A stretch of DNA of 64,000 nt, from positions 1 to 64,000 of the forward strand of contig JAEYPB010000019.1 of assembly GCA_023411175.1 (NCBI GenBank), written 5' to 3'. The stretch comes from Bacillota bacterium (lineage in GTDB: Bacteria; Bacillota; Clostridia; Christensenellales; Aristaeellaceae). Position numbers and translations under genes: made by a program. Positions 54,537-64,000 of the stretch are shown one piece after another. How positions within the stretch are numbered: position 1 is the stretch's first letter; each line of letters starts with the position of its first letter. The notes under the pieces were generated by a model. It was not told where the DNA came from. It worked only from the letters and a program-made list of their open reading frames with translations, and did not search any database.

Positions 54537-55615
54537 GCGTCCTGCTCCTTCATCAGTTCGGTCTGCTCGGCCAGGGTCAGCGCGTCGATGATCTCGTCCA
54601 GGTCGCCGTTCATCACGTCGTCGATCCGGTAAATCGTAAAGCCGATGCGGTGGTCGGTCACGCGGCCCTGCGGAAAGTTGTAGGTGCGGATGCGCTCGGA
54701 GCGGTCACCGGTGCCGATCTGCTGTTTGCGCGCGCCGGAGTATTCGCTCTGGGCCTGCTCCCGCTGCAACTCATAGAGCCGTGCGCGCAGCACCTGCATG
54801 GCGCGCTCCCGGTTCTGTACCTGGGACCTTTGATCCTGAGACGTGACCACAAGCCCCGTCGGAAGGTGGGTGAGGCGCACGGCGGAGTCGGTGCGGTTGA
54901 CGTGCTGCCCGCCCGCGCCCGAGGCGCGGTAGGTGTCGATGCGAAGGTCGGCGGGGTTAATGGATACCTCCACCTCCTCCGCCTCCGGTAGTACCGCCAC
55001 GGTGGCCGTGGAGGTGTGAATGCGCCCGCCGGACTCGGTCACCGGCACGCGCTGCACCCGGTGCACGCCGCTTTCGTACTTCAGGCGGCTGAACACGTTC
55101 TTTCCCTGAATCATGATGACCGCTTCCTTGAGGCCGCCAAGCTCGTTGAGGCCGCCCTCGGTCAGCTCCACCTTCCAGCCGTGGGATTCGGCGTAGTGGG
55201 TGTACATGCGCAGAAGCTCCGCGCCGAAGAGCCCGGCCTCGTCGCCGCCCGCGCCGGCGCGAACCTCCAAAATGGCGTTTCGATAGTCGTCCGGGTCTTT
55301 GGGCAGGAGGCGGATGCGCGCCTCCTGGGCCATCTTCTCGACCTCCGGCTCCAGCGACTCTAGCTCTTCCTCCGCCATCGCGCGAAGGTCCGGGTCGGCG
55401 AGCATCGCCCGGGCGTCCTCAGCCTCCTGATTCTTTTTACGAAAATCCGAGGCGAAGGCCGCAAGCTCCGTAAGCTCGTTGTGCTCGCGCATCAGCTTCT
55501 GGAACAGCGGCGCGTCGGAGATGACCTCCGGCAGCGTGATGCGGATGGACAGCTCCTCAAAGCGGCCTTCCACCGCCTCGAGCCTTCTTAAGATGCGCTC
55601 CCTTTCGTTGTCCAA
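54533..55615 (-). CDS. prfA: Peptide chain release factor 1
   Basis: 360 residues from a TTG start; the downstream reading [14 protein letters not shown] matches the RF1 N-terminus, so no better ATG exists. Releases peptides at UAA/UAG. GGQ at 235-237 ([23 protein letters not shown]), whose glutamine is methylated by PrmC, encoded four bases upstream. Ribosome site weak (GGGTG), fitting translational coupling. Confidence 0.97.
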   Translation of the reverse strand: MDNERERILRRLEAVEGRFEELSIRITLPEVISDAPLFQKLMREHNELTELAAFASDFRKKNQEAEDARAMLADPDLRAMAEEELESLEPEVEKMAQEARIRLLPKDPDDYRNAILEVRAGAGGDEAGLFGAELLRMYTHYAESHGWKVELTEGGLNELGGLKEAVIMIQGKNVFSRLKYESGVHRVQRVPVTESGGRIHTSTATVAVLPEAEEVEVSINPADLRIDTYRASGAGGQHVNRTDSAVRLTHLPTGLVVTSQDQRSQVQNRERAMQVLRARLYELQREQAQSEYSGARKQQIGTGDRSERIRTYNFPQGRVTDHRIGFTIYRIDDVMNGDLDEIIDALTLAEQTELMKEQDA

Positions 55616-55618
55616 GCG

Positions 55619-56440
55619 TTACACCCTTTCGACAGTCACGACGCGCTCCGCGCCGCAAAGATCCTTGATAGTTTGCACCGCCCCGATGGGGGCGAGAATT
55701 TCCTTTACCGCGCCCGCTTGGGAAAAGCCAACCTCGAAAAGCGCCGTGCCGCCGGGGTTCAGCCTTTCCGGAAGCTCTGCCGCGATACGGCGGTAGAAGT
55801 CGAGGCCGTCCGTGCCGCCGTAGAGGGCGAGCGCCGGCTCGCGCCGGACCTCCCGCTGGAGCGAGGCCATATCCCCTTCCGTCAGGTAGGGCGGGTTGGA
55901 GACGATGAGGTCATAAGTACCGGGAACCGCTTTGAACAGATCGCCCAGATGGTAGTCCACCGCCGCGCCCAGCCTCCGCGCGTTTTCGCAGGCCACCTCG
56001 AGCGCGTCCGGGCTGATGTCCGTTCCGGCGACGGTGGCATCCGGGTTTTCGAGCTTCATCAAAACCGCCAGAATGCCGCTGCCGGTGCAAAGGTCCAGCG
56101 CGCGCATGCCACCCTTCAGCCGTGAAAGCGCGGCCTCCAGAAGCGTCTCGGTGTCAGGCCTCGGGATCAATACCCGCCCGTCCACCAGAAATTTCCGCCC
56201 GTAGAACCAGGCGAAGCCCTCTACATACTGCAGCGGCTCGCCCTCCGCGCGGCGCCCAAGCGCCGCCTGAAACCAGTAAAGCGCCTCGCCTGCAAGTTCC
56301 TCGTCCATGCGCAAGGGAAGCGCCCCGCGCGAAACGCGGAGCGCATCCGACATCAGCCAGGCCGCGTCGGCCTCAGGGTCGGGACTGCCGGAGGCGGCAA
56401 GGCGCCGGACGGCGTCCTTCAAAAGCTCACGAACGCGCAT
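55619..56440 (-). CDS. prmC: Release factor glutamine methyltransferase
   Basis: 273 residues from ATG 56440. N-terminal helical domain (1-75) binds the release factor; SAM site LDLCTGSGILAVLMK, catalytic NPPY at 182-185 (IVSNPPYLTEGD). Methylates the GGQ glutamine of RF1/RF2. Start lies 14 bases inside the DUF1385 gene, so coupled; no strong ribosome site. Confidence 0.96.
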   Translation of the reverse strand: MRVRELLKDAVRRLAASGSPDPEADAAWLMSDALRVSRGALPLRMDEELAGEALYWFQAALGRRAEGEPLQYVEGFAWFYGRKFLVDGRVLIPRPDTETLLEAALSRLKGGMRALDLCTGSGILAVLMKLENPDATVAGTDISPDALEVACENARRLGAAVDYHLGDLFKAVPGTYDLIVSNPPYLTEGDMASLQREVRREPALALYGGTDGLDFYRRIAAELPERLNPGGTALFEVGFSQAGAVKEILAPIGAVQTIKDLCGAERVVTVERV

Positions 56441-57500
56441 CGGTGGCGGCGGCTTCGCTGCCCTTTTCTTCAATGGCTGCGGCGGGCGCGCCCTTCTCCT
56501 GCGGGCTGTAAATTTCCCCGTTCAGATCGCCCAGCGGGTTCTCGTAGCCCAGCGACGCCTTGAGGGACACCAGCGCCACCTCCAGCATCTTGTCGTCAGG
56601 CTCCGCAGTGGTGATCTTCTGCACCATCAGCCCCGGCCATTTCAACGCGCGGACGATCCAGTTGTTCTCGGCGCGGGCGAGGCCCTTCAGGATTTCATAA
56701 GAGATGCCCGCCACCAGCGGCAGAAGCAAAAGCCGGCTGCCCAGGCGCTGCAGCGGGTTTGATGTATCGCTGCCGAGGACGAGGAAGACCAGGATCGAAA
56801 TCGCCATCACGATCACGAGAAAGCTGGTGCCGCAGCGCGGGTGCAGCGTGGTGAAGCCGCGGGCGTTTTCGACCGTCAGGTCCTTGCCGCTTTCATAGCA
56901 GTAGATGGATTTGTGCTCTGCGCCGTGGTACTGGAATACCCGGCGGATCTCCTTGAGCTTGGAGCACAGGAACACGTACAAGAGGAACATCGCCATGCGC
57001 ACCACGCCGCCGATGAGGTTCACCAGCGTCTTGTTGGGAATGGCGCGCTTGATCAGCGCTTCGAGGAAGGTCGGCAGCGCGAAGAAAAGGCCCACGGAAA
57101 GCAGAATCGCCAGCACCACCGCGAAGCCCATCATCACGTCGTCCGGCTTGACGTGCAGGATCTGGGCGACCTTCTTTTCGAATTTAGAGGGCTCCTCGGC
57201 ATCCAACCCCGCCATGTCGGCGGACTCGGTCAGGATCTTCATGCCGCCCACCAGCGAATTGACAAAGCTGACGATGCCGCGGATGATCGGCCAGGCCAGC
57301 CACGGGTGCTTTTCGGAAAGCGGCGTAATCTTCTTCACTTTGTAGACGATGCGCCCGTCGCCCTTGCGGACGGCGATGGCCACGCGGCCGGGGCCCTGCA
57401 TCATCACGCCCTCCATGACCGCCTGCCCACCCACCGATATGCAGCCCTCGGGCTGCTTGTTGAAAAACCAATCGCGAAAGCCCTTGGCAAATTTAGACAT
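56427..57500 (-). CDS. DUF1385 membrane protein
   Basis: 357 residues behind GGAGGTTG. Signature GGQAVMEGVMMQGP near the N-terminus, YHGAEHKSIYCYESG, and FTTLHPRCGTSFLV, with about five helices. The family is a constant neighbour of rpmE, prmC and prfA in Bacillota, but its function is unknown. The C-terminal 35 residues are Ala/Glu-rich and probably disordered. A TATAAT box (57540-57535, minus strand) without a good -35 suggests its own weak promoter. Confidence 0.93.
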   Translation of the reverse strand: MSKFAKGFRDWFFNKQPEGCISVGGQAVMEGVMMQGPGRVAIAVRKGDGRIVYKVKKITPLSEKHPWLAWPIIRGIVSFVNSLVGGMKILTESADMAGLDAEEPSKFEKKVAQILHVKPDDVMMGFAVVLAILLSVGLFFALPTFLEALIKRAIPNKTLVNLIGGVVRMAMFLLYVFLCSKLKEIRRVFQYHGAEHKSIYCYESGKDLTVENARGFTTLHPRCGTSFLVIVMAISILVFLVLGSDTSNPLQRLGSRLLLLPLVAGISYEILKGLARAENNWIVRALKWPGLMVQKITTAEPDDKMLEVALVSLKASLGYENPLGDLNGEIYSPQEKGAPAAAIEEKGSEAAATDARS

Positions 57501-57624
57501 TGCAACCTCCCACCGGGTAGATTCCCTTGTCCTTATTATATAACCTCGCGCCTCCCGGCGAAAGCACGAAAATATGACAATGGCGTGAAGTGAAGCGTGT
57601 ATTCCCTAAGCCGCGCGGCGGATA

Positions 57625-57654
57625 GAAAAAACAGACCAGGCGCGCCTGATCTGT
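57625..57654 (-). terminator. Terminator of rpmE
   Basis: Minus strand: 12-bp near-perfect palindromic stem (57654-57631, one G-T pair) followed by six T. Confidence 0.88.
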
Positions 57655-57664
57655 ATTTTCGGTC

Positions 57665-57862
57665 CTAGATGCCGTAACGCTTCTTGAAACGGTCCACGCG
57701 TCCGCCGCTGTCAATCAGCTTCTGCTTGCCGGTAAAGAAGGGATGGCACTTCGAGCAAATGTCGACGCGCAACTCCTTTTTCACCGAACCGGTCTCAAAA
57801 GTCTCGCCGCACACGCAGCGAACGACCGACTTTGCGTAGTTGGGATGGATCTTTTCCTTCAT
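57665..57862 (-). CDS. rpmE: 50S ribosomal protein L31, zinc-binding type
   Basis: 65 residues from ATG 57862 (GAGGTG upstream). Begins MKEKIHPNY; the zinc ligands are RCVCGE and [12 protein letters not shown], so this is the C+ form. Ends with [13 protein letters not shown]. Own promoter and terminator. Confidence 0.97.
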   Translation of the reverse strand: MKEKIHPNYAKSVVRCVCGETFETGSVKKELRVDICSKCHPFFTGKQKLIDSGGRVDRFKKRYGI

Positions 57863-57922
57863 GGTTTTCACCTCGCGATGCAAGCCCGGCAGGCGGGACA
57901 AATCTGCACATTGCAAATATTA

Positions 57923-57951
57923 TTGTAGCATAACCCCGTCTGCCGCGCAAG
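57923..57951 (-). promoter_or_regulatory. Promoter of rpmE
   Basis: Minus strand TTGCGC (57951-57946), 17 bases, TACAAT (57928-57923). Confidence 0.7.
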
Positions 57952-57980
57952 GTATTTTTGGAGATTTTACGTTTTTCGAC

Positions 57981-60209
<2,229 letters not shown>

Positions 60210-60320
60210 GGTGGGTTGCTCCTCTCCCGGATTCGAATCATGAACAAAATAAAACAGAAAGCGCCGGTTGGACAGGCAGGCGCGATATATGCAGCATAAG
60301 TATATGCAACCTTCGGTCTA

Positions 60321-61310
60321 TTATGCGCGGCGAGCCAATACGAAGTCCCTGAGAACCGCCTGCTCCACCCAGTGAGACAGGTTCCGGTCGCACTCACCAT
60401 CGATAGGTTCAAGGCCCGCGTCCGAGACGAGGCGAACCAGACGGTCGCGCTTCATCGTATAGGCGTTAAAGGACAGCGCCATCGCCCCGCCGGGCTTTAA
60501 TGCGCGACGCATCGCGGGCAGCGCCCTTTCGAGAAGCCCTTCCAGCGTCATCTTCCCGCCCGGCGCGTGCTGCACGCCGTAGGGGATGTCCGAAGCCACG
60601 AGGTGGAACGACCCGGGCTTATGGGCCGACGCAGCGTCCGCGAGATCCCCCGCGATGAACGAGGCGCAGAGCGGCCCCTCCGGCCGCTTCACGGTGATCT
60701 GCCGCCGCTTCACGGCTTTCTTTCCGATGGTCATGGAAAAGTCTTTTGTATCGTGCTTGAAGCGTCCTTGCTCCAGGTAGCGCTTGAGAAAGGCGTAGCC
60801 CTGCTCGACATCCGAGACATCCACATCGCTGCCCACGGCGTGCCAGCCCCGGTTGAGCGCCTCGAACAGCGTGGTGCCGCGGCCGCACATGGGGTCAAAG
60901 AGCGTAACGCCCCCGTCCGCGCAGTCAAAAAAATCGCTCTCCAGCGCGGCAAGGTTGATCAGGCTTCGGGTAAATAGCTCGCTGGTCTTCCCTTTGTACT
61001 TCAGGATCGACGAGAGGTCCCCACCCAATTCGGGCGCCCTCGCGGACGCGAGCGGAAGCATCGCGCCGTCCGGTCGGACTTCAAACAAAAGTCTAAGGTG
61101 GGAGTGGGTTCTCAGCGCCTTGAGCGCGCGCTCGGTGAGCGGCTCCGAATCAAAGCACAGAAAATCCAGCCCGCCGAATTTCCGCTCGATCACGCGCGGC
61201 TCCACCCCGGCGTACTCAAGGATCCGGGACAGCTCACGCGCGAGCATTGACCGGATGGCAAGCTCATAACGGCTGTTCAGATACGGCCATAAAAGCAGTG
61301 CGTATTGCAT
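60321..61310 (-). CDS. SAM-dependent methyltransferase, TRM11/RlmKL-like
   Basis: 329 residues. SAM site LFDPMCGRGTTLFEALNRGWHAVGSDVDV and catalytic (D/N)PPY-like SDIPYGVQHAP, as in tRNA guanine-N2 methyltransferases of the TRM11 group and rRNA methyltransferases; a THUMP domain is not evident in the first 110 residues. DNA cannot be excluded as target. Ends NLSHWVEQAVLRDFVLARR. Ribosome site GAGAGA before ATG 61310; 98 bases after the rpsU stop. Confidence 0.8.
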   Translation of the reverse strand: MQYALLLWPYLNSRYELAIRSMLARELSRILEYAGVEPRVIERKFGGLDFLCFDSEPLTERALKALRTHSHLRLLFEVRPDGAMLPLASARAPELGGDLSSILKYKGKTSELFTRSLINLAALESDFFDCADGGVTLFDPMCGRGTTLFEALNRGWHAVGSDVDVSDVEQGYAFLKRYLEQGRFKHDTKDFSMTIGKKAVKRRQITVKRPEGPLCASFIAGDLADAASAHKPGSFHLVASDIPYGVQHAPGGKMTLEGLLERALPAMRRALKPGGAMALSFNAYTMKRDRLVRLVSDAGLEPIDGECDRNLSHWVEQAVLRDFVLARRA

Positions 61311-61360
61311 TTTATCTCTCGAAGTGAAATATCAGATGTATGGGGCTGAGGGAATGAGTG

Positions 61361-61390
61361 GGGCTCCCAACCATCGCTGAGTGGGAGCCC
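61361..61390 (-). terminator. Hairpin downstream of rpsU
   Basis: GGGCTCCCA (61361-61369) and TGGGAGCCC (61382-61390) pair perfectly, 18 bases after the rpsU stop; no T-run, so partial termination or mRNA end protection. Confidence 0.5.
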
Positions 61391-61407
61391 GCAAGGCGCG
61401 ACTGCGC

Positions 61408-61581
61408 TTAATATTTGCGTTTGCGGGCGGCTTCCGCTTTCTTCTTGCGCTTGACGCTGGGCTTTTCGTAATGCTCTCTTTTCCTAGCTTCGGCCAGAAT
61501 CCCGGAGCGGGCGGTCATGCGCTTGAAGCGGCGCAGTGCGCTCTCCAAGGACTCATTTTCCTTAATGCGTACCTCTGACAT
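61408..61581 (-). CDS. rpsU: 30S ribosomal protein S21
   Basis: 57 residues, read directly from the minus strand: starts [19 protein letters not shown], then [17 protein letters not shown], and ends in the basic tail [15 protein letters not shown] 61581 follows GGGGAGGG. The length and sequence are those of bacterial S21, which acts in translation initiation near the 16S 3' end. Own promoter upstream; HIT gene next to it as in many Clostridia. Confidence 0.97.
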   Translation of the reverse strand: MSEVRIKENESLESALRRFKRMTARSGILAEARKREHYEKPSVKRKKKAEAARKRKY

Positions 61582-61648
61582 CGTGTTTTCCCTCCCCTCA
61601 TGGATGCTGACAAGTCAGCCAATGTAGCATGGGGTTCGCCACATGATC

Positions 61649-61678
61649 ATTATAGCGCATGGTGCTTGCAAACGTCAA
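61649..61678 (-). promoter_or_regulatory. Promoter of rpsU
   Basis: Minus strand TTGACG (61678-61673), 18 bases, TATAAT (61654-61649). The 60-base leader contains the small hairpin GCTGAC-AA-GTCAGC (61606-61619). Confidence 0.8.
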
Positions 61679-61710
61679 CCGAAAAACCGCAATTTTCACA
61701 ATCGATAGAA

Positions 61711-62046
61711 TTAAGCCATCCTGCCGCCCAATTGCGCCCCGCCGAGGAGGTGCAGGTGCAGATGTTTGACCGATTGCGCACCGTGGGTCCCGCAATTGGT
61801 GACGAGGCGGAATCCGGATTCGTCAACCCCTTCGGATTTGGCGATGCGCTTGGCCGCCTCCAAAAGGCGGATGGCCGTCTCCCCGTCCAGCGACAGAACG
61901 TCCGGCATGTGCGTTTTCGGGACGATCAGCACGTGTACCGGTGCCTGGGGCTCGATGTCCCGGAAGGCGTAGATGTGCTCGTCCTCATACACCTTCTTGG
62001 ACGGAATTTCTCCGGAAAGGATGCGGCAGAAGACGCAGTTCTCCAT
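61711..62046 (-). CDS. HIT family protein (HINT-like)
   Basis: 111 residues. Starts ENCVFCRILSGEIPSKKVYED with a C-x2-C that may bind zinc, and has the histidine triad in KHLHLHLLGG. HINT proteins hydrolyse nucleoside phosphoramidates. It ends shortly after the triad, without the usual GWPPG tail, but this length is normal for clostridial members. Weak ribosome site (GGGGTATA). Confidence 0.93.
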   Translation of the reverse strand: MENCVFCRILSGEIPSKKVYEDEHIYAFRDIEPQAPVHVLIVPKTHMPDVLSLDGETAIRLLEAAKRIAKSEGVDESGFRLVTNCGTHGAQSVKHLHLHLLGGAQLGGRMA

Positions 62047-62119
62047 CGTTATACCCCTTTTCTTCCAGTTGTTTTCAGATTGTTCATATTTTTACCGGGG
62101 TGTGCGGGTTCCAAAGCGT

Positions 62120-63391
62120 TCAGCCGCCCCGGGCCACGCCGCCGGACGCCGACACAATGGCAACCGGCCGCGCCTCGCCGGACTTACCCGGCGCGATCAC
62201 CCGCACGTAATTTTCGGTGTACCCCTCGGCGAGACCGCCCTCCCCTTCTTCCTCAAACAGCACCCGCTGGGTGGTTCCGACGAGGGATTGGACGAACGCC
62301 TCCTCCAGTGAAGCGCCCAGCTCGATCAGCTCGGCGGCGCGCGCCTTCTTGATGGCCTCGGGCACCTGGCCGGGCATTTTCGCGGCTTCGGTGCCGCTTC
62401 TGGGTGAAAACGGAAAGACGTGGATTCGGGCGAAGCCGACCTCCCGGATGCAGGCCAGCGTTTCACGGTGTTCTTCATCGGTCTCGCCGGGAAAGCCCGC
62501 GATCACGTCGGTGGTCAGCGCGCAGCCGGGGAATGCGCTCTGGAGCCGCCGCGCGGCGTCGAGGTATTGGGCGGTATTGTAGCGCCTTCGCATGCGGCGA
62601 AGCACTTGGTCGCTGCCCGACTGCATCGAAAGGTGGAACTGCGGGCAGATTTTGGGCATTTCGAGGAGCGCGGATACAAATCCGTCCGTCACGTTCACCG
62701 GCTCCAGCGAGCCGAGGCGTATGCGCTCCACGCCATCCGCCTGGTGGATCGCCCGGAGCGCGTCCGCGAGCGTCAGCCCCAGATCCCGTCCGTAGCTCAT
62801 CAGGTGGATGCCGGTGACCACGATCTCCCGGTAGCCCGCCGCCGCCAGCGCCGTCGCCTCGGCCCGGATCTCGTCAAGCGGCATCGACCGCACAGGGCCC
62901 CGAACCGAAGGGATTACGCAGTAGGCGCACCGGTTTTCGCAGCCCTCCTGAATTTTCATCACCGCCCGGGTACGCCCCTCGTGGCGCGAGACGGTCAGGT
63001 GCTCAAAGGCCCACGCTCCCTCCGCGCCCACGGCGGAGATCACCTGGCCTTCGCCGAGCGCCCGCTCCAAGAGCTCCACCACGCGGCTTCTGTCCCGGGT
63101 GCCGAGGATCAGCCGGACGCCCGGCAGCTTGACCTTTTCCGCGTCCCGCTGGGCTAAGCAGCCACAGACGACGACGGCGCTCTCCGGATGTTCGCGGTGC
63201 ACCCGCCGGATCAGCTTCATGGACTTCTGGTCGCCGGTGCCGGTGACGGTGCAGGTGTTGATCAGGTACACGTCCGCGGGCGCATCAAAGGGCACGCTTG
63301 CATACCCCGCCCGCTCAAAGGCCTCCCGCATGGCTTCGGTATCGTACTGATTGACCTTGCAGCCCAGCGTAAGGCACGCGATTGTCTTCAT
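62120..63391 (-). CDS. mtaB: tRNA t6A37 methylthiotransferase
   Basis: 423 residues from ATG 63391 (GGGGG site; the GTG-type start four codons earlier is disfavoured). Converts t6A37 to ms2t6A37 in tRNA-Lys. UPF0004 domain with cysteines C11, C47 and about C78 (LGCKVNQYDTEAM, NTCTVT, CGCLAQ); radical SAM motif C151-C155-C158 in EGCENRCAYCVIP; a short TRAM-like C-terminus. Works downstream of the t6A pathway that includes the ywlC product encoded in this window. Confidence 0.95.
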   Translation of the reverse strand: MKTIACLTLGCKVNQYDTEAMREAFERAGYASVPFDAPADVYLINTCTVTGTGDQKSMKLIRRVHREHPESAVVVCGCLAQRDAEKVKLPGVRLILGTRDRSRVVELLERALGEGQVISAVGAEGAWAFEHLTVSRHEGRTRAVMKIQEGCENRCAYCVIPSVRGPVRSMPLDEIRAEATALAAAGYREIVVTGIHLMSYGRDLGLTLADALRAIHQADGVERIRLGSLEPVNVTDGFVSALLEMPKICPQFHLSMQSGSDQVLRRMRRRYNTAQYLDAARRLQSAFPGCALTTDVIAGFPGETDEEHRETLACIREVGFARIHVFPFSPRSGTEAAKMPGQVPEAIKKARAAELIELGASLEEAFVQSLVGTTQRVLFEEEGEGGLAEGYTENYVRVIAPGKSGEARPVAIVSASGGVARGG

Positions 63392-63483
63392 GAGTTCCCC
63401 CAAAGAAATGTATGTCCCGGCACAGGAAACCGCCGGCGGTCGTGCGCCCCGAGGTCAATAAAGCAAGTAGTCCGTTTAACCGT

Positions 63484-64000
63484 TTACATGTCGCCCCAGA
63501 GCTGCATGACCAGCGCCATCGCCGCCACGGCGGCGGTTTCGGCGCGGAGGATTCTGGGGCCCAGCGTGACGCTCTTCGCGCCCGCCGCCTCCGCCGCCAT
63601 CGCCTCCTCAGGCGCGATGCCGCCCTCCGGGCCGATCAGAAGCCCCACCGAGCGCGCGCCGGGGTTTGACCCGTGCTCGTCCCGGATGCGCCGCCCACGG
63701 GCTTCCTCCCAGGGCATCAGCATCATGTCCTCTTCCCGGAACATGGCGACGGCTTCGGAAAAGCCCACCGGCTCCAGGATCTCCAGCCGGTCGGCGCGGC
63801 CGCACTGCTTCATGGCCTCCCGGGCGATCCTGTCCAGCCGCTCCTGCTTCTTGCGGCCCTCTTCGGCGGTGAGCTTGACCACACACCTGCGCATTTTGAC
63901 CGGCACCAGCCGCCTTGCGCCCATCTCCGCCGCCTTCTGGGCGATGAATTCCAGCTTGTCAAACTTCGGAAGCCCCTGATAGAGCGTCAGCGCGACCGGC
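63484..64000 (-). CDS. rsmE: 16S rRNA (uracil-1498-N3)-methyltransferase, 5' end outside window
   Basis: The frame stays open to the right edge, and the residues upstream of the internal ATG 63924 read LTLYQGLPKFDKLEFI, typical RsmE, so the start lies beyond 64000. The visible 172 residues are the SPOUT knot domain: LLIGPEGGIAPEE and the closing VTLGPRILRAETAAVAAMAL. Methylates U1498 of 16S rRNA. 92 bases precede mtaB; the pair is a standard clostridial order. Confidence 0.93.
   Translation of the reverse strand, partial: PVALTLYQGLPKFDKLEFIAQKAAEMGARRLVPVKMRRCVVKLTAEEGRKKQERLDRIAREAMKQCGRADRLEILEPVGFSEAVAMFREEDMMLMPWEEARGRRIRDEHGSNPGARSVGLLIGPEGGIAPEEAMAAEAAGAKSVTLGPRILRAETAAVAAMALVMQLWGDM

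Overview
The window is a GC-rich stretch (clearly above 60% GC by eye) from a bacterium that looks like a high-GC member of the Bacillota/Clostridia. Pointers are the minus-strand order rpmE, DUF1385 gene, prmC, prfA, sua5, protein-tyrosine phosphatase; a TIGR03905-type TSCPD protein; AddA; an rpsU-HIT pair; strong GGAGG ribosome sites almost everywhere; and sigma-A promoters close to TTGACA-N17-TATAAT. No transposase, integrase, phage gene, CRISPR array, rRNA or tRNA was recognised. All three ABC substrate-binding proteins have signal peptides without a lipobox cysteine, which is unusual for a Gram-positive cell.

Layout. 1-5.05 kb (+): arsenic/redox island made of a truncated ArsP/YraQ-type permease, a cysteine-rich ferredoxin-DUF2703 fusion, a thioredoxin-like CxxC protein, a small ferredoxin, the arsenite pump Acr3 and a CoA-disulfide-reductase/rhodanese flavoprotein. 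5.16-9.69 kb (-): carbon operon of transaldolase, TIM-barrel isomerase, Asp/Glu-racemase-like protein and a two-subunit transketolase, under a consensus promoter with a palindrome in its spacer. 10-15.2 kb: ABC-2 exporter, EamA and MATE transporters, an unknown protein with a repeated Cys motif, and an aldo/keto reductase. 15.4-20.3 kb: secreted protein with an internal duplication, OGG1-type glycosylase, nitroreductase, SMP-30 lactonase, a small unknown protein and a C39-like peptidase.

20.4-45.5 kb is a carbohydrate-acquisition block. It holds an AraR-like GntR regulator divergent from a CUT1 ABC transporter with a GH42 beta-galactosidase; a CUT2 transporter of the rhamnose/AI-2 type; a cupin; a NahK-like sugar kinase; a peptide-type (family 5) ABC transporter followed by a GH3 beta-glucosidase; a metallo-beta-lactamase-fold hydrolase; and an FGGY kinase. 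The picture is uptake of beta-galactosides, beta-glucosides and other oligosaccharides, cleavage in the cytoplasm, phosphorylation, and possibly entry into the non-oxidative pentose-phosphate reactions of the transketolase/transaldolase operon.

45.5-49.3 kb: a highly structured RNA gene that I read as probable 6S RNA, a secreted Ig-like/CapA protein and a PfkB kinase. 49.4-64 kb: housekeeping genes. They are addA (+), then a minus-strand block for translation and RNA: TSCPD protein, LMW phosphatase, sua5, prfA, prmC, DUF1385 protein, rpmE, rho with a roughly 300-residue disordered insert, an RNA/DNA methyltransferase, rpsU, a HIT protein, mtaB and a truncated rsmE.
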